Below, in pieces: positions 10,101-15,220 of a DNA stretch of 15,220 nucleotides. This DNA is from Bacteroidales bacterium UBA4417. GTDB taxonomy: Bacteria > Bacteroidota > Bacteroidia > Bacteroidales > UBA4417. Location of the stretch: the NCBI GenBank assembly GCA_002389705.1, contig DGQJ01000204.1, positions 11,831 through 27,050 on the forward strand. The letters are read 5' to 3'. The position numbers were made by a program, and so were the translations under genes. How positions within the stretch are numbered: the stretch's first letter is position 1; each line of letters opens with the position of its first letter. The notes under the pieces were generated by a model. It did not search any database. It was not told the origin of the DNA and worked only from the letters and a program-made list of their open reading frames with translations.

Positions 10101-10291
10101 ATGACCGGCATGGCAATGTCGAGTAAAACAACATCGGGTTTCAGTGCACCGCACATTTCAATCCCTTTTTTCCCCGAAGTTGCGGTGTGGAGCGTAGCCA
10201 AGGGAAATGCTTCTGATAGTAATCCTTGTAAAACCACCAGGTTATCAGGATTATCGTCGATAGCCAGTATAGTAACTATCTTTTCTTCCAT
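4163..10291 (-). CDS. Giant cytoplasmic histidine kinase: REC, coiled coil, GAF, 11 PAS, HisKA, HATPase
   Basis: Counting from the ATG at 10291 the product has 2042 aa; a TTG two codons upstream is also in frame. Order: receiver (5-128) with D12/D13, acceptor D58, T88 and K111; coiled coil (about 134-200); GAF (about 205-382); eleven PAS domains (about 390-1795); a further coiled coil; HisKA (about 1822-1890) with H1832 in SHDLRAP; HATPase_c (about 1930-2040) with N1946, G1 box D1976-NGAG and G2 box GTGVGL. Each PAS ends in a DIT or DMT motif, at about 520, 646, 774, 906, 1047, 1170, 1296, 1423, 1547, 1667 and 1787. The first PAS carries five cysteines (437, 443, 453, 459, 462). There is no membrane segment and no C-terminal receiver, so phosphate from H1832 must go to its own N-terminal receiver or to another protein. 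It lies 120 bp downstream of the membrane hybrid kinase on the same strand with no clear terminator between, so co-transcription is likely. I count no frameshift. Histidine kinase identity is certain; ligands and target are unknown. Confidence 0.94.
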   Translation of the reverse strand: MEEKIVTILAIDDNPDNLVVLQGLLSEAFPLATLHTATSGKKGIEMCGALKPDVVLLDIAMPVMDGFEVCSILKSDPQLSHIPVVMVTAVSATTKTRIQALEAGADAFLAKPIDESELTAQVRAMLRIKSSEDQKNSEKERLEILVQQRTFELERELLERRKAESALQQSIQKLEKSMEVEINLTSDLRNEIAMRKSAELQVMEHLHDQQIITEASKALVSINSSNEVIKYIGESIYKTLENCMLFTTMHDPANQSIHICHSFGLEDAYNKAKALTSLDAQDHVVYLTDYTPDKIAIYQSKELFHLTDNPLYELCAHTISKPICSDIEDALGIKNVYVIAFVWEEQLFGGVVIINNGKCSLRQQKLIENLVNLASVALQRLSAEEQLQKEHANLDAILASSPVGMLVINEDQHITLANPAASRMFDIKPEVIRNLRCGEFLGCINSQKPREGCGFTQQCRSCNIMNSIQEAFNNDQKISDEEHEIILQNNGEKISSVWVQFSIEPLVLNQRKHVILSLNDITFRKQAEKEITKTKNHYKSIIEHAPDGVVLIDINGNFKYASDAALKIFGYEAEVLSAFQPDDLTHPEDLPKVLEKLGELIQNPEIIPTIEYRFRHHNGEWRWIQSTFSNLLTNADIEAIVINFRDITERVAAEDALKVSETKYKELFEANKDGISIFYITSENTPGKFVEVNKAAAEMLGYTREEFLSFSITDITLNNEQSIIPEREKDIRKKGYFTMENKLRCKDGTLIDAEVMAVMINFNNRIAIMNIVRDITERKRAAELIQEKEEQLSTLINTSSDIICFKDSKGRWLRANKAILDIYNINENDFYLKTDSEIAEMSDPIYKNSYLGCTNSDQMAWETKTRIVSDEPIPVPDGSPRIFEIAKTPLFYPDGSRKGIVLFGRDITHRKKDEEALKESRQQLMDIIDFLPDATFVVDNEKKVIAWNKAMEEMTGIPKKDMIGQGNHAYTIPFYGRRQMQLLDLIDSSDRELKKRYHNFMRKGQSIYAEIFAPQLYNGKGAYISNVGAPLYNSNGERVGCIESIRDITEIKKAEEARRESEEKYRTMVDSMPDAVFIHNGETFMYANSATANMLGIELPVKNISIYNFIHPDYTVKFRKKVEECFLSGKAVPLFEIKFISREGRHIDVETIGIPITYMGKPAIQGIAHDITARKKAEQELILKDELLHLTGQMAKVGGWEFDIVAKERTWSEEVLSIFGTNREAIQQPTFESDAFRGESLTKIKAAVNKVIKDQVPYDLELEVHAYDGTKKWVRSIGIPVTEAGKLIKIRGIYQDITDKKEAEIVLNNERILLRTLIKTIPDLVWLKDPNGRYLLCNPTYEKFFGKPESEIVGKSDYDFESSDLAQKISGQDKKVLASGKLSILRQWETSKDTRQDRLLEIIKTPMHNGTGDLIGLLGVARDMTAFHQSQETLREREEIYSNIVNQAVDAIVMVDISSGEFLEYNEATYEGLGYTREEFSKLTIFDIEENIKPEKLLLFLSKLRNAGSKVFETRHRTKNNTIKDVRISSRAINIKGKDYLATIWTDITERNQKEAMLREKDLIFQSLLENSPFYIFFKDHNSKAIFLSRNYEQLFNKSINRLIGKDLVEIVSPEYGTDYIAAEQQMLQDGKQIEYVETYQGRIYSTVKFPIYRSDAPPMMAGFTIDITEQQQAVNALRENESMLRTIIEHAPFEIWARDKEGYGTLENNILVNHFGSILGKTPDLSDVSADVKELWNRNNMRALNGEIINNECVYLVDAKAHHYHQILAPIIVEGLVEGIAGFNIDITDRKKAEEEVHKLNAELEQRVNQRTLQLEHANRELEAFSYSVSHDLRAPLRGIDGWSLALLEDYGPQLDEQAHVYLDRVRSEAQRMGQLIDDLLKLSRVSRFEMNRTEVNLSAMAEIIVNRLTESNPRRQFDFKISPGIMAVADAAMLEIVLTNLLDNAVKFTSKKPFAFIEFDSHFENGQTVYFVRDNGAGFDMENARKLFGAFQRMHRQTEFQGTGVGLATVQRIIHRHGGQIWAESKANEGAAFYFTLGVL
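5853..8188. repeat. Short direct repeats between distant PAS domains of the giant kinase
   Basis: A 17-bp sequence beginning AATTCTTCGCGG is identical at 5853-5869 (PAS 9) and 8172-8188 (PAS 3); both encode GYTREEF. A second pair, 5214-5230 (PAS 11) and 8655-8671 (PAS 2), matches at 16 of 17 bases and encodes IIEHAP. The coordinates given span the first pair. Such identity in a family that diverges fast suggests internal domain duplication or conversion, though conserved motifs with similar codon use could also explain it. Confidence 0.5.
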
Positions 10292-10411
10292 CTTCAATCG
10301 TTATCGTGATTTATAATTTATACCAAATTTTATTGGTTTCAACCCAGGCTTGCCTGTATCTCTTGTAACAAAACAACTGCATTCACTCGCCCGGGCTAAA
10401 ACATAAATGAG

Positions 10412-13411
10412 TTAAACATCATTGAGTGGTATGTCGTCATTTTGAGTCTGCAAAATGGTTGCAATTGTTTCTTCCATCATTTCTATTTCAATAGGTTTCG
10501 AAATATAGCCATCAAAGCCATTTGCAAGCAATTCTTCCTTGTCGCCTTTCATTGCCCTGGCTGTGAGTGCAATAACCGGAATATACTTTAGTTCGATGTT
10601 GCTCCTGAAATCGTGAAGCAGTATAAAATCATCATCCTCAGGCATCGAAACATTCATCAATATAAGATCAGGTTTTTGTTCAAGGGCCTGGTTCAGGGCT
10701 TCCGAATATTCGGTTGTGCCCGAAATTTCGCATTTCCCCGAAAGCAAGGCTTTTACGGTATCGAGGTTGTCCTGGGTATCTTCAATTACAAAAATCCTGG
10801 GTCGGTTTTTAAATGGATTGTACTTTTCTTTTTCCGGTTCAACTGTCTTGATTTTGTTAACCATATTGCTTACGTGCTCCAGAAGCTCACTGCGGTTTAC
10901 TACGCCCTTAAAAATGATTTGATGAATATGGTTACCTTTGAGGAAAAAGAGTTCATTTTTAGTAATATGCTTGGCTGTTAAAATGAGTACAGGAAGCTGG
11001 CTTGTTTCAGGATGGCTGCGGATTGAGTCGATTACCTGGAAACCATCAACTTCCGGCATCATCAGGTCGAGTATCATGGCATCGGGCACCGAGTTTTTAA
11101 TGGATTCGAGGGCCTCTTTTCCATTACTGGCAGTTTTTACGATATATCCTTCTTTAGTGAGCATATACTTCATCTGGATAACCTGTGGCTCAGAGTCTTC
11201 AACCAGGAGTATTGTTGCCTTGCCTGCTTTCGGACTGTCGGTTTCTGATGTATGTGTAACTGCAGTGTTTTTTTCGGTATTCTCCAACCTCTCTGTTTCA
11301 CCGTACCCGGCATGCACCAATGGTAATGAAATGATAAAAGTTGAGCCGCTTCCCGGCCTGCTGTGCACTTCGATGCTGCCTCCCAGTAAAATTACGTATT
11401 TTTTAGCAATAGCCAGTCCAAGTCCGGTTCCGCCATACTTCCTCGACATTTTGTCATCAGCCTGCTTAAACTCATCAAAAATCTTCGGTACAGTATCCGG
11501 TTCTATGCCTATTCCGGTATCCATGATGGTGATTATTATTTCGTCGGTTGTACTTTTTGCACTGATTTTAACTGATCCCTCGTCGGTAAATTTCAGGGCA
11601 TTGCTAATTATATTCTGCAGAATATGTCTGCATTTTGTGCTGTCGCTTTCGAGCGCCGGCAAGTCTTTTGATATCGTATTTACCAGTTTTAAACCTTTTT
11701 CCGTGGCCAGGGGCTCGAGGGATTCGAGTATTGAATCGACCAGCGAACTGACCGAAAATCGCGACAGTTTAATTTCTTCTTTTCCCGACTCAACCCTCGA
11801 CAGATCGAGGATGTCATTAATGATTGCAAGTAATTGTTTCCCGTTTTTTTCGATGATGCTCAGGTATTTATATTCGTCTTCCTGAAGGTCGTTTTTTAAT
11901 TTACGGGTAAGCACGCCCGAAAGTGCAATAATCGAATTGAGTGGGGTACGCAGTTCATGGCTCATATTTGATAAAAATGCGCTTTTATATTTATTAGCCT
12001 CATCCACTTCGTCTTTCTGCATTTTTAATTCTAGGTTGTACTCTTTGAGCTCGTCCGATTGAATAGCGAGTTCCTTGCTTTTTTCTTCCAGTGCCCTGAA
12101 CTGTTGGTTTAGCGTTTGTGAGATTTTGCTTATTTTCTCAAAAGCAAGTACCCCGTGAATCCTGGCGGTTAAAATGAAATGAATTTTTTCAATAACCGTT
12201 GCCGAAGTTTCCGTAAAACCGTCCTTACTGCACAGAAGGATCACCGAAATCAGTTCATTGTCTTCGAGGATTGGGATAGTAATGATTTCCTGCGGAATGT
12301 AATCCGATACCAGGGTTTTGAAACAATTGAGGGTGTCGGAAGGAATTTTAGAAATATTGATTGATTTTGAGTTTACCAGCGCCTTACACTTCTTGTTAGC
12401 TAAATTTTTAACAGCAAATGAATTAAAATTTTCGGTTTCAAGTCCCAGCGATTCAAAAGGCTCAAATTCTTTCTGTTGCTCGTTCAGCATATAGATGGCA
12501 GCAACCTCGGCACGGGTAGTATTAATCAATGCACTGAGCATTACGATGCAGAAAGGATGTAATTCGTTTTCCCTGGTAAGTAACTGGGCCAGCTCATTAG
12601 TAGTGTTGTTTAGTATGATTTGTTGCTGTACAGAGGTTGCCAGCTTGTTAAAAGACGCTGAAAGTCTTCCGATTTCATTTGTCGAAATATATTCAGAACG
12701 GGCATCGAAATTACCTTGCCTGAACTGATCTGCAACGCTGGCCAGCGCTTTTACCGGTTTGCGAATGCTGTTAAGAATAAGGTATGAAATTATGAGTGTG
12801 AGAATAAACAAGCCACCCAGGATGACACGTATCCAGAAGACAATTTTTTGTTTTCCAACAATGGCACTGTGATAAAAAGTATCGGCTTTTACATTGGCAA
12901 AATCAAGCATGACCTGAACCTGTGAAAAAAGCTTATCCCTGAATTCCAGGTTTTTGATCCTGTACTGAACATAAGCCTGCTCGTTATCTCCTTTCAAACG
13001 GTCTTCAATGATTTGATCGCGTAGTATTTTCCATTTTTTAAAAGTAACATAAGCACTGTCGATGTGGCTCTTCTGGCCAAGGTAACGCTCATATACCAGG
13101 TCAAACGAATTTAAAGCATCGGCTTCTTTTTCATTTATCTGGATGATGATAGGGTATAAGGATTTCGGATCCAGCCGGTCATCGATAGCAATATCTTTAA
13201 TCAGGTTATGTATCGAATTAACATCATTTTTTATGTCGCGGGTGGCTTTTGATACCTGTAATGGGTGCTCGTATAAATCGGAAGTAAATTTCCATAGGCG
13301 GTTCGATTGGCTGAGAGCCAGAAAACCTATGAGTACAATCAGAAGCATAATAATGCCAAAGCCTGCATAAAGCCGGGCTCCAATAGATATGTTTACTAGT
13401 TTTTTACTCAT
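10412..13411 (-). CDS. Transmembrane hybrid histidine kinase: 4-helix sensor, HAMP, GAF, HisKA, HATPase, REC, pseudo-REC
   Basis: The ATG at 13411 (MSKKLVNISI) gives 999 aa; an upstream in-frame ATG at 13462 would add 17 polar residues before the first membrane helix and is less likely. Order: membrane helix 1 (about 14-34); helical extracytoplasmic sensor (35-188) resembling the 4HB_MCP fold (LYEHPLQVSKATRDI); membrane helix 2 (about 190-213); HAMP (214-266); GAF (about 280-425); coiled coil (about 428-475); HisKA with H485 in SHELRTP; HATPase_c with N604, D631-TGIG and GGTGLGL (660-666); receiver 1 (about 733-855) with E738/D739, D782, T812 and K835; receiver 2 (about 871-990) with E877/D878, T950 and K972, but Asn920 (codon AAT, 10652-10654) in place of the phospho-acceptor Asp. 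Receiver 2 therefore probably cannot take phosphate in the usual way. It follows cheR by 109 bp and precedes the giant kinase by 120 bp, all on the same strand. It should sit in the inner membrane. It has no MCP signalling domain, so it is not itself a chemoreceptor. Confidence 0.93.
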   Translation of the reverse strand: MSKKLVNISIGARLYAGFGIIMLLIVLIGFLALSQSNRLWKFTSDLYEHPLQVSKATRDIKNDVNSIHNLIKDIAIDDRLDPKSLYPIIIQINEKEADALNSFDLVYERYLGQKSHIDSAYVTFKKWKILRDQIIEDRLKGDNEQAYVQYRIKNLEFRDKLFSQVQVMLDFANVKADTFYHSAIVGKQKIVFWIRVILGGLFILTLIISYLILNSIRKPVKALASVADQFRQGNFDARSEYISTNEIGRLSASFNKLATSVQQQIILNNTTNELAQLLTRENELHPFCIVMLSALINTTRAEVAAIYMLNEQQKEFEPFESLGLETENFNSFAVKNLANKKCKALVNSKSINISKIPSDTLNCFKTLVSDYIPQEIITIPILEDNELISVILLCSKDGFTETSATVIEKIHFILTARIHGVLAFEKISKISQTLNQQFRALEEKSKELAIQSDELKEYNLELKMQKDEVDEANKYKSAFLSNMSHELRTPLNSIIALSGVLTRKLKNDLQEDEYKYLSIIEKNGKQLLAIINDILDLSRVESGKEEIKLSRFSVSSLVDSILESLEPLATEKGLKLVNTISKDLPALESDSTKCRHILQNIISNALKFTDEGSVKISAKSTTDEIIITIMDTGIGIEPDTVPKIFDEFKQADDKMSRKYGGTGLGLAIAKKYVILLGGSIEVHSRPGSGSTFIISLPLVHAGYGETERLENTEKNTAVTHTSETDSPKAGKATILLVEDSEPQVIQMKYMLTKEGYIVKTASNGKEALESIKNSVPDAMILDLMMPEVDGFQVIDSIRSHPETSQLPVLILTAKHITKNELFFLKGNHIHQIIFKGVVNRSELLEHVSNMVNKIKTVEPEKEKYNPFKNRPRIFVIEDTQDNLDTVKALLSGKCEISGTTEYSEALNQALEQKPDLILMNVSMPEDDDFILLHDFRSNIELKYIPVIALTARAMKGDKEELLANGFDGYISKPIEIEMMEETIATILQTQNDDIPLNDV

Positions 13412-13520
13412 TGGTAACAAGTATTTGTTGTGTTTTGAATGATGCTTGTTGTCGGGAAACATCCGGCTAAATAGTTATGTCTGCGTGTTCTACAATCAGC
13501 TTTTGCTAAAGGTGTAATAT

Positions 13521-14366
13521 TCATCGTTTCCTGTAAATGGCCGCCGGCGACATATAATTTCTGAATCCCGCGGCCGAGTTTACAATTCCGGTTTCGGCTT
13601 CGCCTGTTACCAGAAAACCGTTTTCTGTTAATGCGCGGTTAAATTTTTCGAGCATCATCTTTTGAATGGCAGGCTTATAATAAAACAGCACATTGCAGCA
13701 CATCACCAGGTCGAAATCTCCGAAAATACTGGTGGGCGGTGCCGATGTAGTGTTGTTGAGCAAATCAAATTCCGAAAACTCGACATGTTTTTTAATGTGG
13801 TCCGAAACTGCGTATGTTTCGCCTTTTTTATGGAAATAGGTTTCAACATAACCGTGAGGTACGTTCTTTAAATCCTCGCTGTAGTAAATACCACACCTTG
13901 CCGACTCCAGTTCAGCATTCAGTTTATCGGTGGCAAAAATACTGAACCAGGCATTGGTGTTTGTATTCTTAATCAGGTCGTCAGTCATCATGGCAAGCGA
14001 ATATGCCTCCTGGCCATAAGCACATCCGGCCGACCAAATCCTGATTTCGTTGTTATTGCTGTTCACTTTATCGGCAATAATACGTGGCAGTACATATTGG
14101 TACAGGAATGAAAAAGTAAGCGGGTTACGGTAAAATGAGCTGTATGAATTAGAAAATGAGTTGTTTAGCTTTATGGCTTCTTCAGGTGTAACAGCAAGTA
14201 ATTGAAAGTATTTCTCATGCTGATCTTCGCAAAGTGCTGCCATCCGGTTTTCGATCACATTCTGTATTAAACCATCCGAATACATGCTGATATCCGTTTG
14301 GTGCTTATCAGCCATCAGTAATACAATGTTTTCCGTAACTTTTTTAAAATTATTGTGTAGAGACAT
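13521..14366 (-). CDS. CheR-type protein-glutamate O-methyltransferase
   Basis: The product has 281 aa from the ATG at 14366; a TTG one codon upstream is also in frame. CheR enzymes transfer a methyl group from S-adenosylmethionine to glutamates of chemoreceptors. Family features: an N-terminal helical part (about 1-70); FYRNPLTF (78-85), matching the family FFRE..F motif with Arg80; the SAM-binding SAGCAYGQEAYSLAM (112-126) with Glu120; FATDK (144-148) with Asp147; EFDLLN (199-204), where the family usually has an Asn-Leu pair; DLVMCCNVLFYY (219-230), where the usual CRNV reads CCNV; and a late GFLVTGEAE (250-258). The fold is intact and the length is normal. Two binding-pocket positions differ, so substrate preference may differ too. 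No receptor, CheA, CheW or CheB is in the window. It is the first gene of the minus-strand cluster with two large kinases; CheR next to hybrid kinases of this type recurs in Bacteroidota from memory. Substrate unknown. Confidence 0.9.
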   Translation of the reverse strand: MSLHNNFKKVTENIVLLMADKHQTDISMYSDGLIQNVIENRMAALCEDQHEKYFQLLAVTPEEAIKLNNSFSNSYSSFYRNPLTFSFLYQYVLPRIIADKVNSNNNEIRIWSAGCAYGQEAYSLAMMTDDLIKNTNTNAWFSIFATDKLNAELESARCGIYYSEDLKNVPHGYVETYFHKKGETYAVSDHIKKHVEFSEFDLLNNTTSAPPTSIFGDFDLVMCCNVLFYYKPAIQKMMLEKFNRALTENGFLVTGEAETGIVNSAAGFRNYMSPAAIYRKR

Positions 14367-14462
14367 CAAAAAATAGACTTAGCGTTTAAATTATAACAGC
14401 ATGTAAAATGATGATTTTTGTCATTCCCGGCTGAGTTTAAGGTGTTGTCCTGTTGCAGATAT

Positions 14463-14516
14463 CCAAAGTTTGGCAGTGTATACGATACTTGTTTAGAATT
14501 GCCGAATTTATAAATT
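14463..14516. repeat. Two palindromes 98-150 bp upstream of cheR
   Basis: CCAAAGTTTGG (14463-14473) is a perfect inverted repeat of 5-bp arms around one base, and AATTTATAAATT (14505-14516) is a perfect 12-bp palindrome. Both lie in the non-coding stretch before cheR and could be operator sites. AT-rich palindromes are common by chance, so a regulatory role is a guess. Confidence 0.3.
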
Positions 14517-14623
14517 TCCTGCATGTTAATCTGAAGATGGGCAAAATGTTAGTCGAAATGAGTTCCTGGTTTTTTCGTAATCCGCATTAAGTGTGCTTTT
14601 TCGTTCAATTCAGTATTCTTACT

Positions 14624-14645
14624 GCGTGATGGAATACCTCCACGC
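14624..14645 (-). ncRNA. Hairpin at the likely 5' end of the cheR leader or of a small RNA
   Basis: On the minus strand GCGTG and CACGC pair around a 12-base loop that can form two further pairs. The hairpin starts about 9 bp after the -7 box at 14654-14661, so it would sit at the very 5' end of the transcript. It matches no RNA family I recognise. It could be a structured leader, a stability element or chance. Confidence 0.25.
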
Positions 14646-14653
14646 GATATATA

Positions 14654-14661
14654 CAAAGGTA
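14654..14661 (-). promoter_or_regulatory. Bacteroidota-type promoter -7 box upstream of cheR
   Basis: The minus strand reads TACCTTTG, the same sequence as the helicase box and an exact TAnnTTTG match. It would start transcription near 14647, about 280 nt before the cheR ATG. No good -33 TTG is visible. It may drive the cheR-kinase-kinase cluster or a separate small RNA. Confidence 0.45.
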
Positions 14662-14787
14662 TGGATATCGGAATTTTGTATTTATAGGTGAAGTATTGCT
14701 TCCGATGTAGTTCTTCCCGGAAAAAGTTTGTAGCCGAGGTACTGAATATGGTGTAGCTGAAATCACTACATGCACAATAAGATGTTT

Positions 14788-14827
14788 GTAAAAATCTAAA
14801 AGGCATTACCCGTAAAGGATAATGCCT
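14788..14827 (-). terminator. Rho-independent terminator of the cytochrome-B-like gene
   Basis: AGGCATTA (14801-14808) pairs perfectly with TAATGCCT (14820-14827), and CC/GG extends the stem past a bulged base. Reading on the minus strand, the stem is followed by a T-rich tail (14788-14800). It lies about 70 bp after the stop of the right-edge gene, which separates that gene from the cheR cluster. Confidence 0.75.
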
Positions 14828-14895
14828 GGTAGTTATATTACTGATGAAGACTAAAATGGGACCCTCAAATCATCGGCTTTCGTTGATTCGGTTTC

Positions 14896-15220
14896 TCAGA
14901 ACCTGAATAAGGGCCGCGATACGCCCATCATTCCCATGGGTATCATAGTCAGGATCAATATAAATGCAATGGCGGTCCAAACCAGGGTGCTTCGGTGCTT
15001 AAGTCGGGATGTTACTGCACGTTTAGACAGTATGCTGCCGGTTTGTGCCAGTCCTATGGCAATAATATTAACAAAGGCGTGTTCTACTGCCCAGAAACGC
15101 AGCATCGGGTCTTTCATGGCCTGACCGAAATCGTTCAAAACATGGGCTGTAACAGGACTCAGGAAAAAATACATGATGATGCCCACCAGCAACTGCAGGT
15201 GAAGACTGCCTATAAATACC
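14896..15220 (-). CDS. Small multi-pass membrane protein of the Bacteroidota 'cytochrome B' family, 5' end cut off
   Basis: 107 C-terminal residues are visible, running off the right edge without a start. Three hydrophobic segments can be seen: one around LHLQLLVGIIMYFFLSP, one around VEHAFVNIIAIGLAQ, and one around TAIAFILILTMIPMG. The pattern H-x-Q-L-L-x-G near the edge, MKDPMLRFWAVEH in the middle and a basic loop (SKRAVTSRLKHR) before the last helix matches, from memory, proteins of about 140-150 aa with four helices that databases label 'cytochrome B'. The two histidines (in LHLQ and VEH) are family-conserved and could be haem ligands, but haem binding is not shown. About 40 N-terminal residues would lie outside the window. 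It has its own terminator and appears unrelated to the kinase cluster. Confidence 0.65.
   Translation of the reverse strand, partial: VFIGSLHLQLLVGIIMYFFLSPVTAHVLNDFGQAMKDPMLRFWAVEHAFVNIIAIGLAQTGSILSKRAVTSRLKHRSTLVWTAIAFILILTMIPMGMMGVSRPLFRF

Larger units (their letters stand above)
14367..14787. other. Long region without a convincing gene upstream of cheR
   Basis: Between the cheR start and the terminator of the right-edge gene I find no gene I can support. On the minus strand it holds a TACCTTTG -7 box (14654-14661), a hairpin just downstream of it (14624-14645), an 11-bp palindrome CCAAAGTTTGG (14463-14473) and a 12-bp palindrome AATTTATAAATT (14505-14516). A minus-strand open frame (14549-14806) overlaps the upstream terminator and has no recognisable features. 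The simplest reading is a promoter with a leader of about 280 nt for cheR, or a small RNA followed by a separate cheR promoter. Confidence 0.5.

Noticed and set aside
10292..10411. A promoter or terminator between the membrane kinase and the giant kinase
   Set aside because: TAAAATTTG has three bases between TA and TTTG where the consensus has two, and the only hairpins (around CAGGCAAGCCTG) are short with no T-run. I read the two genes as co-transcribed, without firm proof.
10938..11885. A 315-codon open frame on the plus strand, opposite the membrane hybrid kinase
   Set aside because: It is antisense to the HisKA, HATPase and first receiver of the kinase. Its serine-rich translation is typical of a reverse frame.
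14549..14806. An 85-codon minus-strand frame upstream of cheR
   Set aside because: It would start inside the terminator of the neighbouring gene, has no domain or signal peptide, and is rich in Phe, Tyr, Ser and Lys as expected of AT-rich non-coding DNA. A shorter in-frame peptide after the promoter box would need a non-standard start or consist of only 12 residues.
1..15220. Mobile element, phage, toxin-antitoxin or CRISPR content
   Set aside because: No transposase, integrase, phage gene, regularly spaced repeat or toxin-antitoxin pair was seen on either strand.

Overview
The window looks like a chromosomal stretch from a member of the Bacteroidota. The clues are promoter -7 boxes of the TAnnTTTG type (TACCTTTG occurs twice upstream of minus-strand genes), start codons without Shine-Dalgarno sequences, a moderate AT bias, a small lipoprotein, and a short membrane protein of the family databases call 'cytochrome B' in this phylum. 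I see no insertion sequence, phage gene, CRISPR array, tRNA or rRNA.

Layout. Positions 1-1138 (minus) hold most of a RecD/UvrD-like superfamily 1 DNA helicase that runs off the left edge. A 300-bp intergenic region with the helicase promoter and a 10-bp inverted repeat separates it from a divergent small lipoprotein (1439-1858, plus). A doubtful 33-codon ORF with a signal-peptide-like start follows. Next is a hybrid histidine kinase (2015-3967, plus; REC-PAS-HisKA-HATPase-REC) closed by a hairpin terminator at 4090-4117. Converging on it from the right is a minus-strand cluster, in transcription order: CheR-type methyltransferase (13521-14366), transmembrane hybrid kinase (10412-13411; four-helix sensor-HAMP-GAF-HisKA-HATPase-REC-REC) and a very large soluble kinase of 2042 residues (4163-10291; REC-coiled coil-GAF-11 PAS-HisKA-HATPase). 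Upstream of cheR lies a 529-bp stretch without a convincing gene but with a promoter box, a hairpin and palindromes. The right edge holds the 3' part of the cytochrome-B-like membrane protein and its terminator.

How it may work (inference). About 12.4 kb of the window, from 2015 to 14366, encodes signal transduction: three histidine kinases, five receiver domains, twelve PAS and two GAF domains. There is no DNA-binding output domain, no HPt domain, and no MCP, CheW, CheA or CheB. The membrane kinase could sense outside the cytoplasmic membrane and pass phosphate to the N-terminal receiver of the giant soluble kinase, which adds many cytoplasmic inputs. CheR would methylate an unknown partner. 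The final output must be encoded elsewhere. The most notable details are the 11-PAS array, a five-cysteine cluster in its first PAS domain, and an Asp-to-Asn change at the phospho-acceptor position of the last receiver of the membrane kinase.
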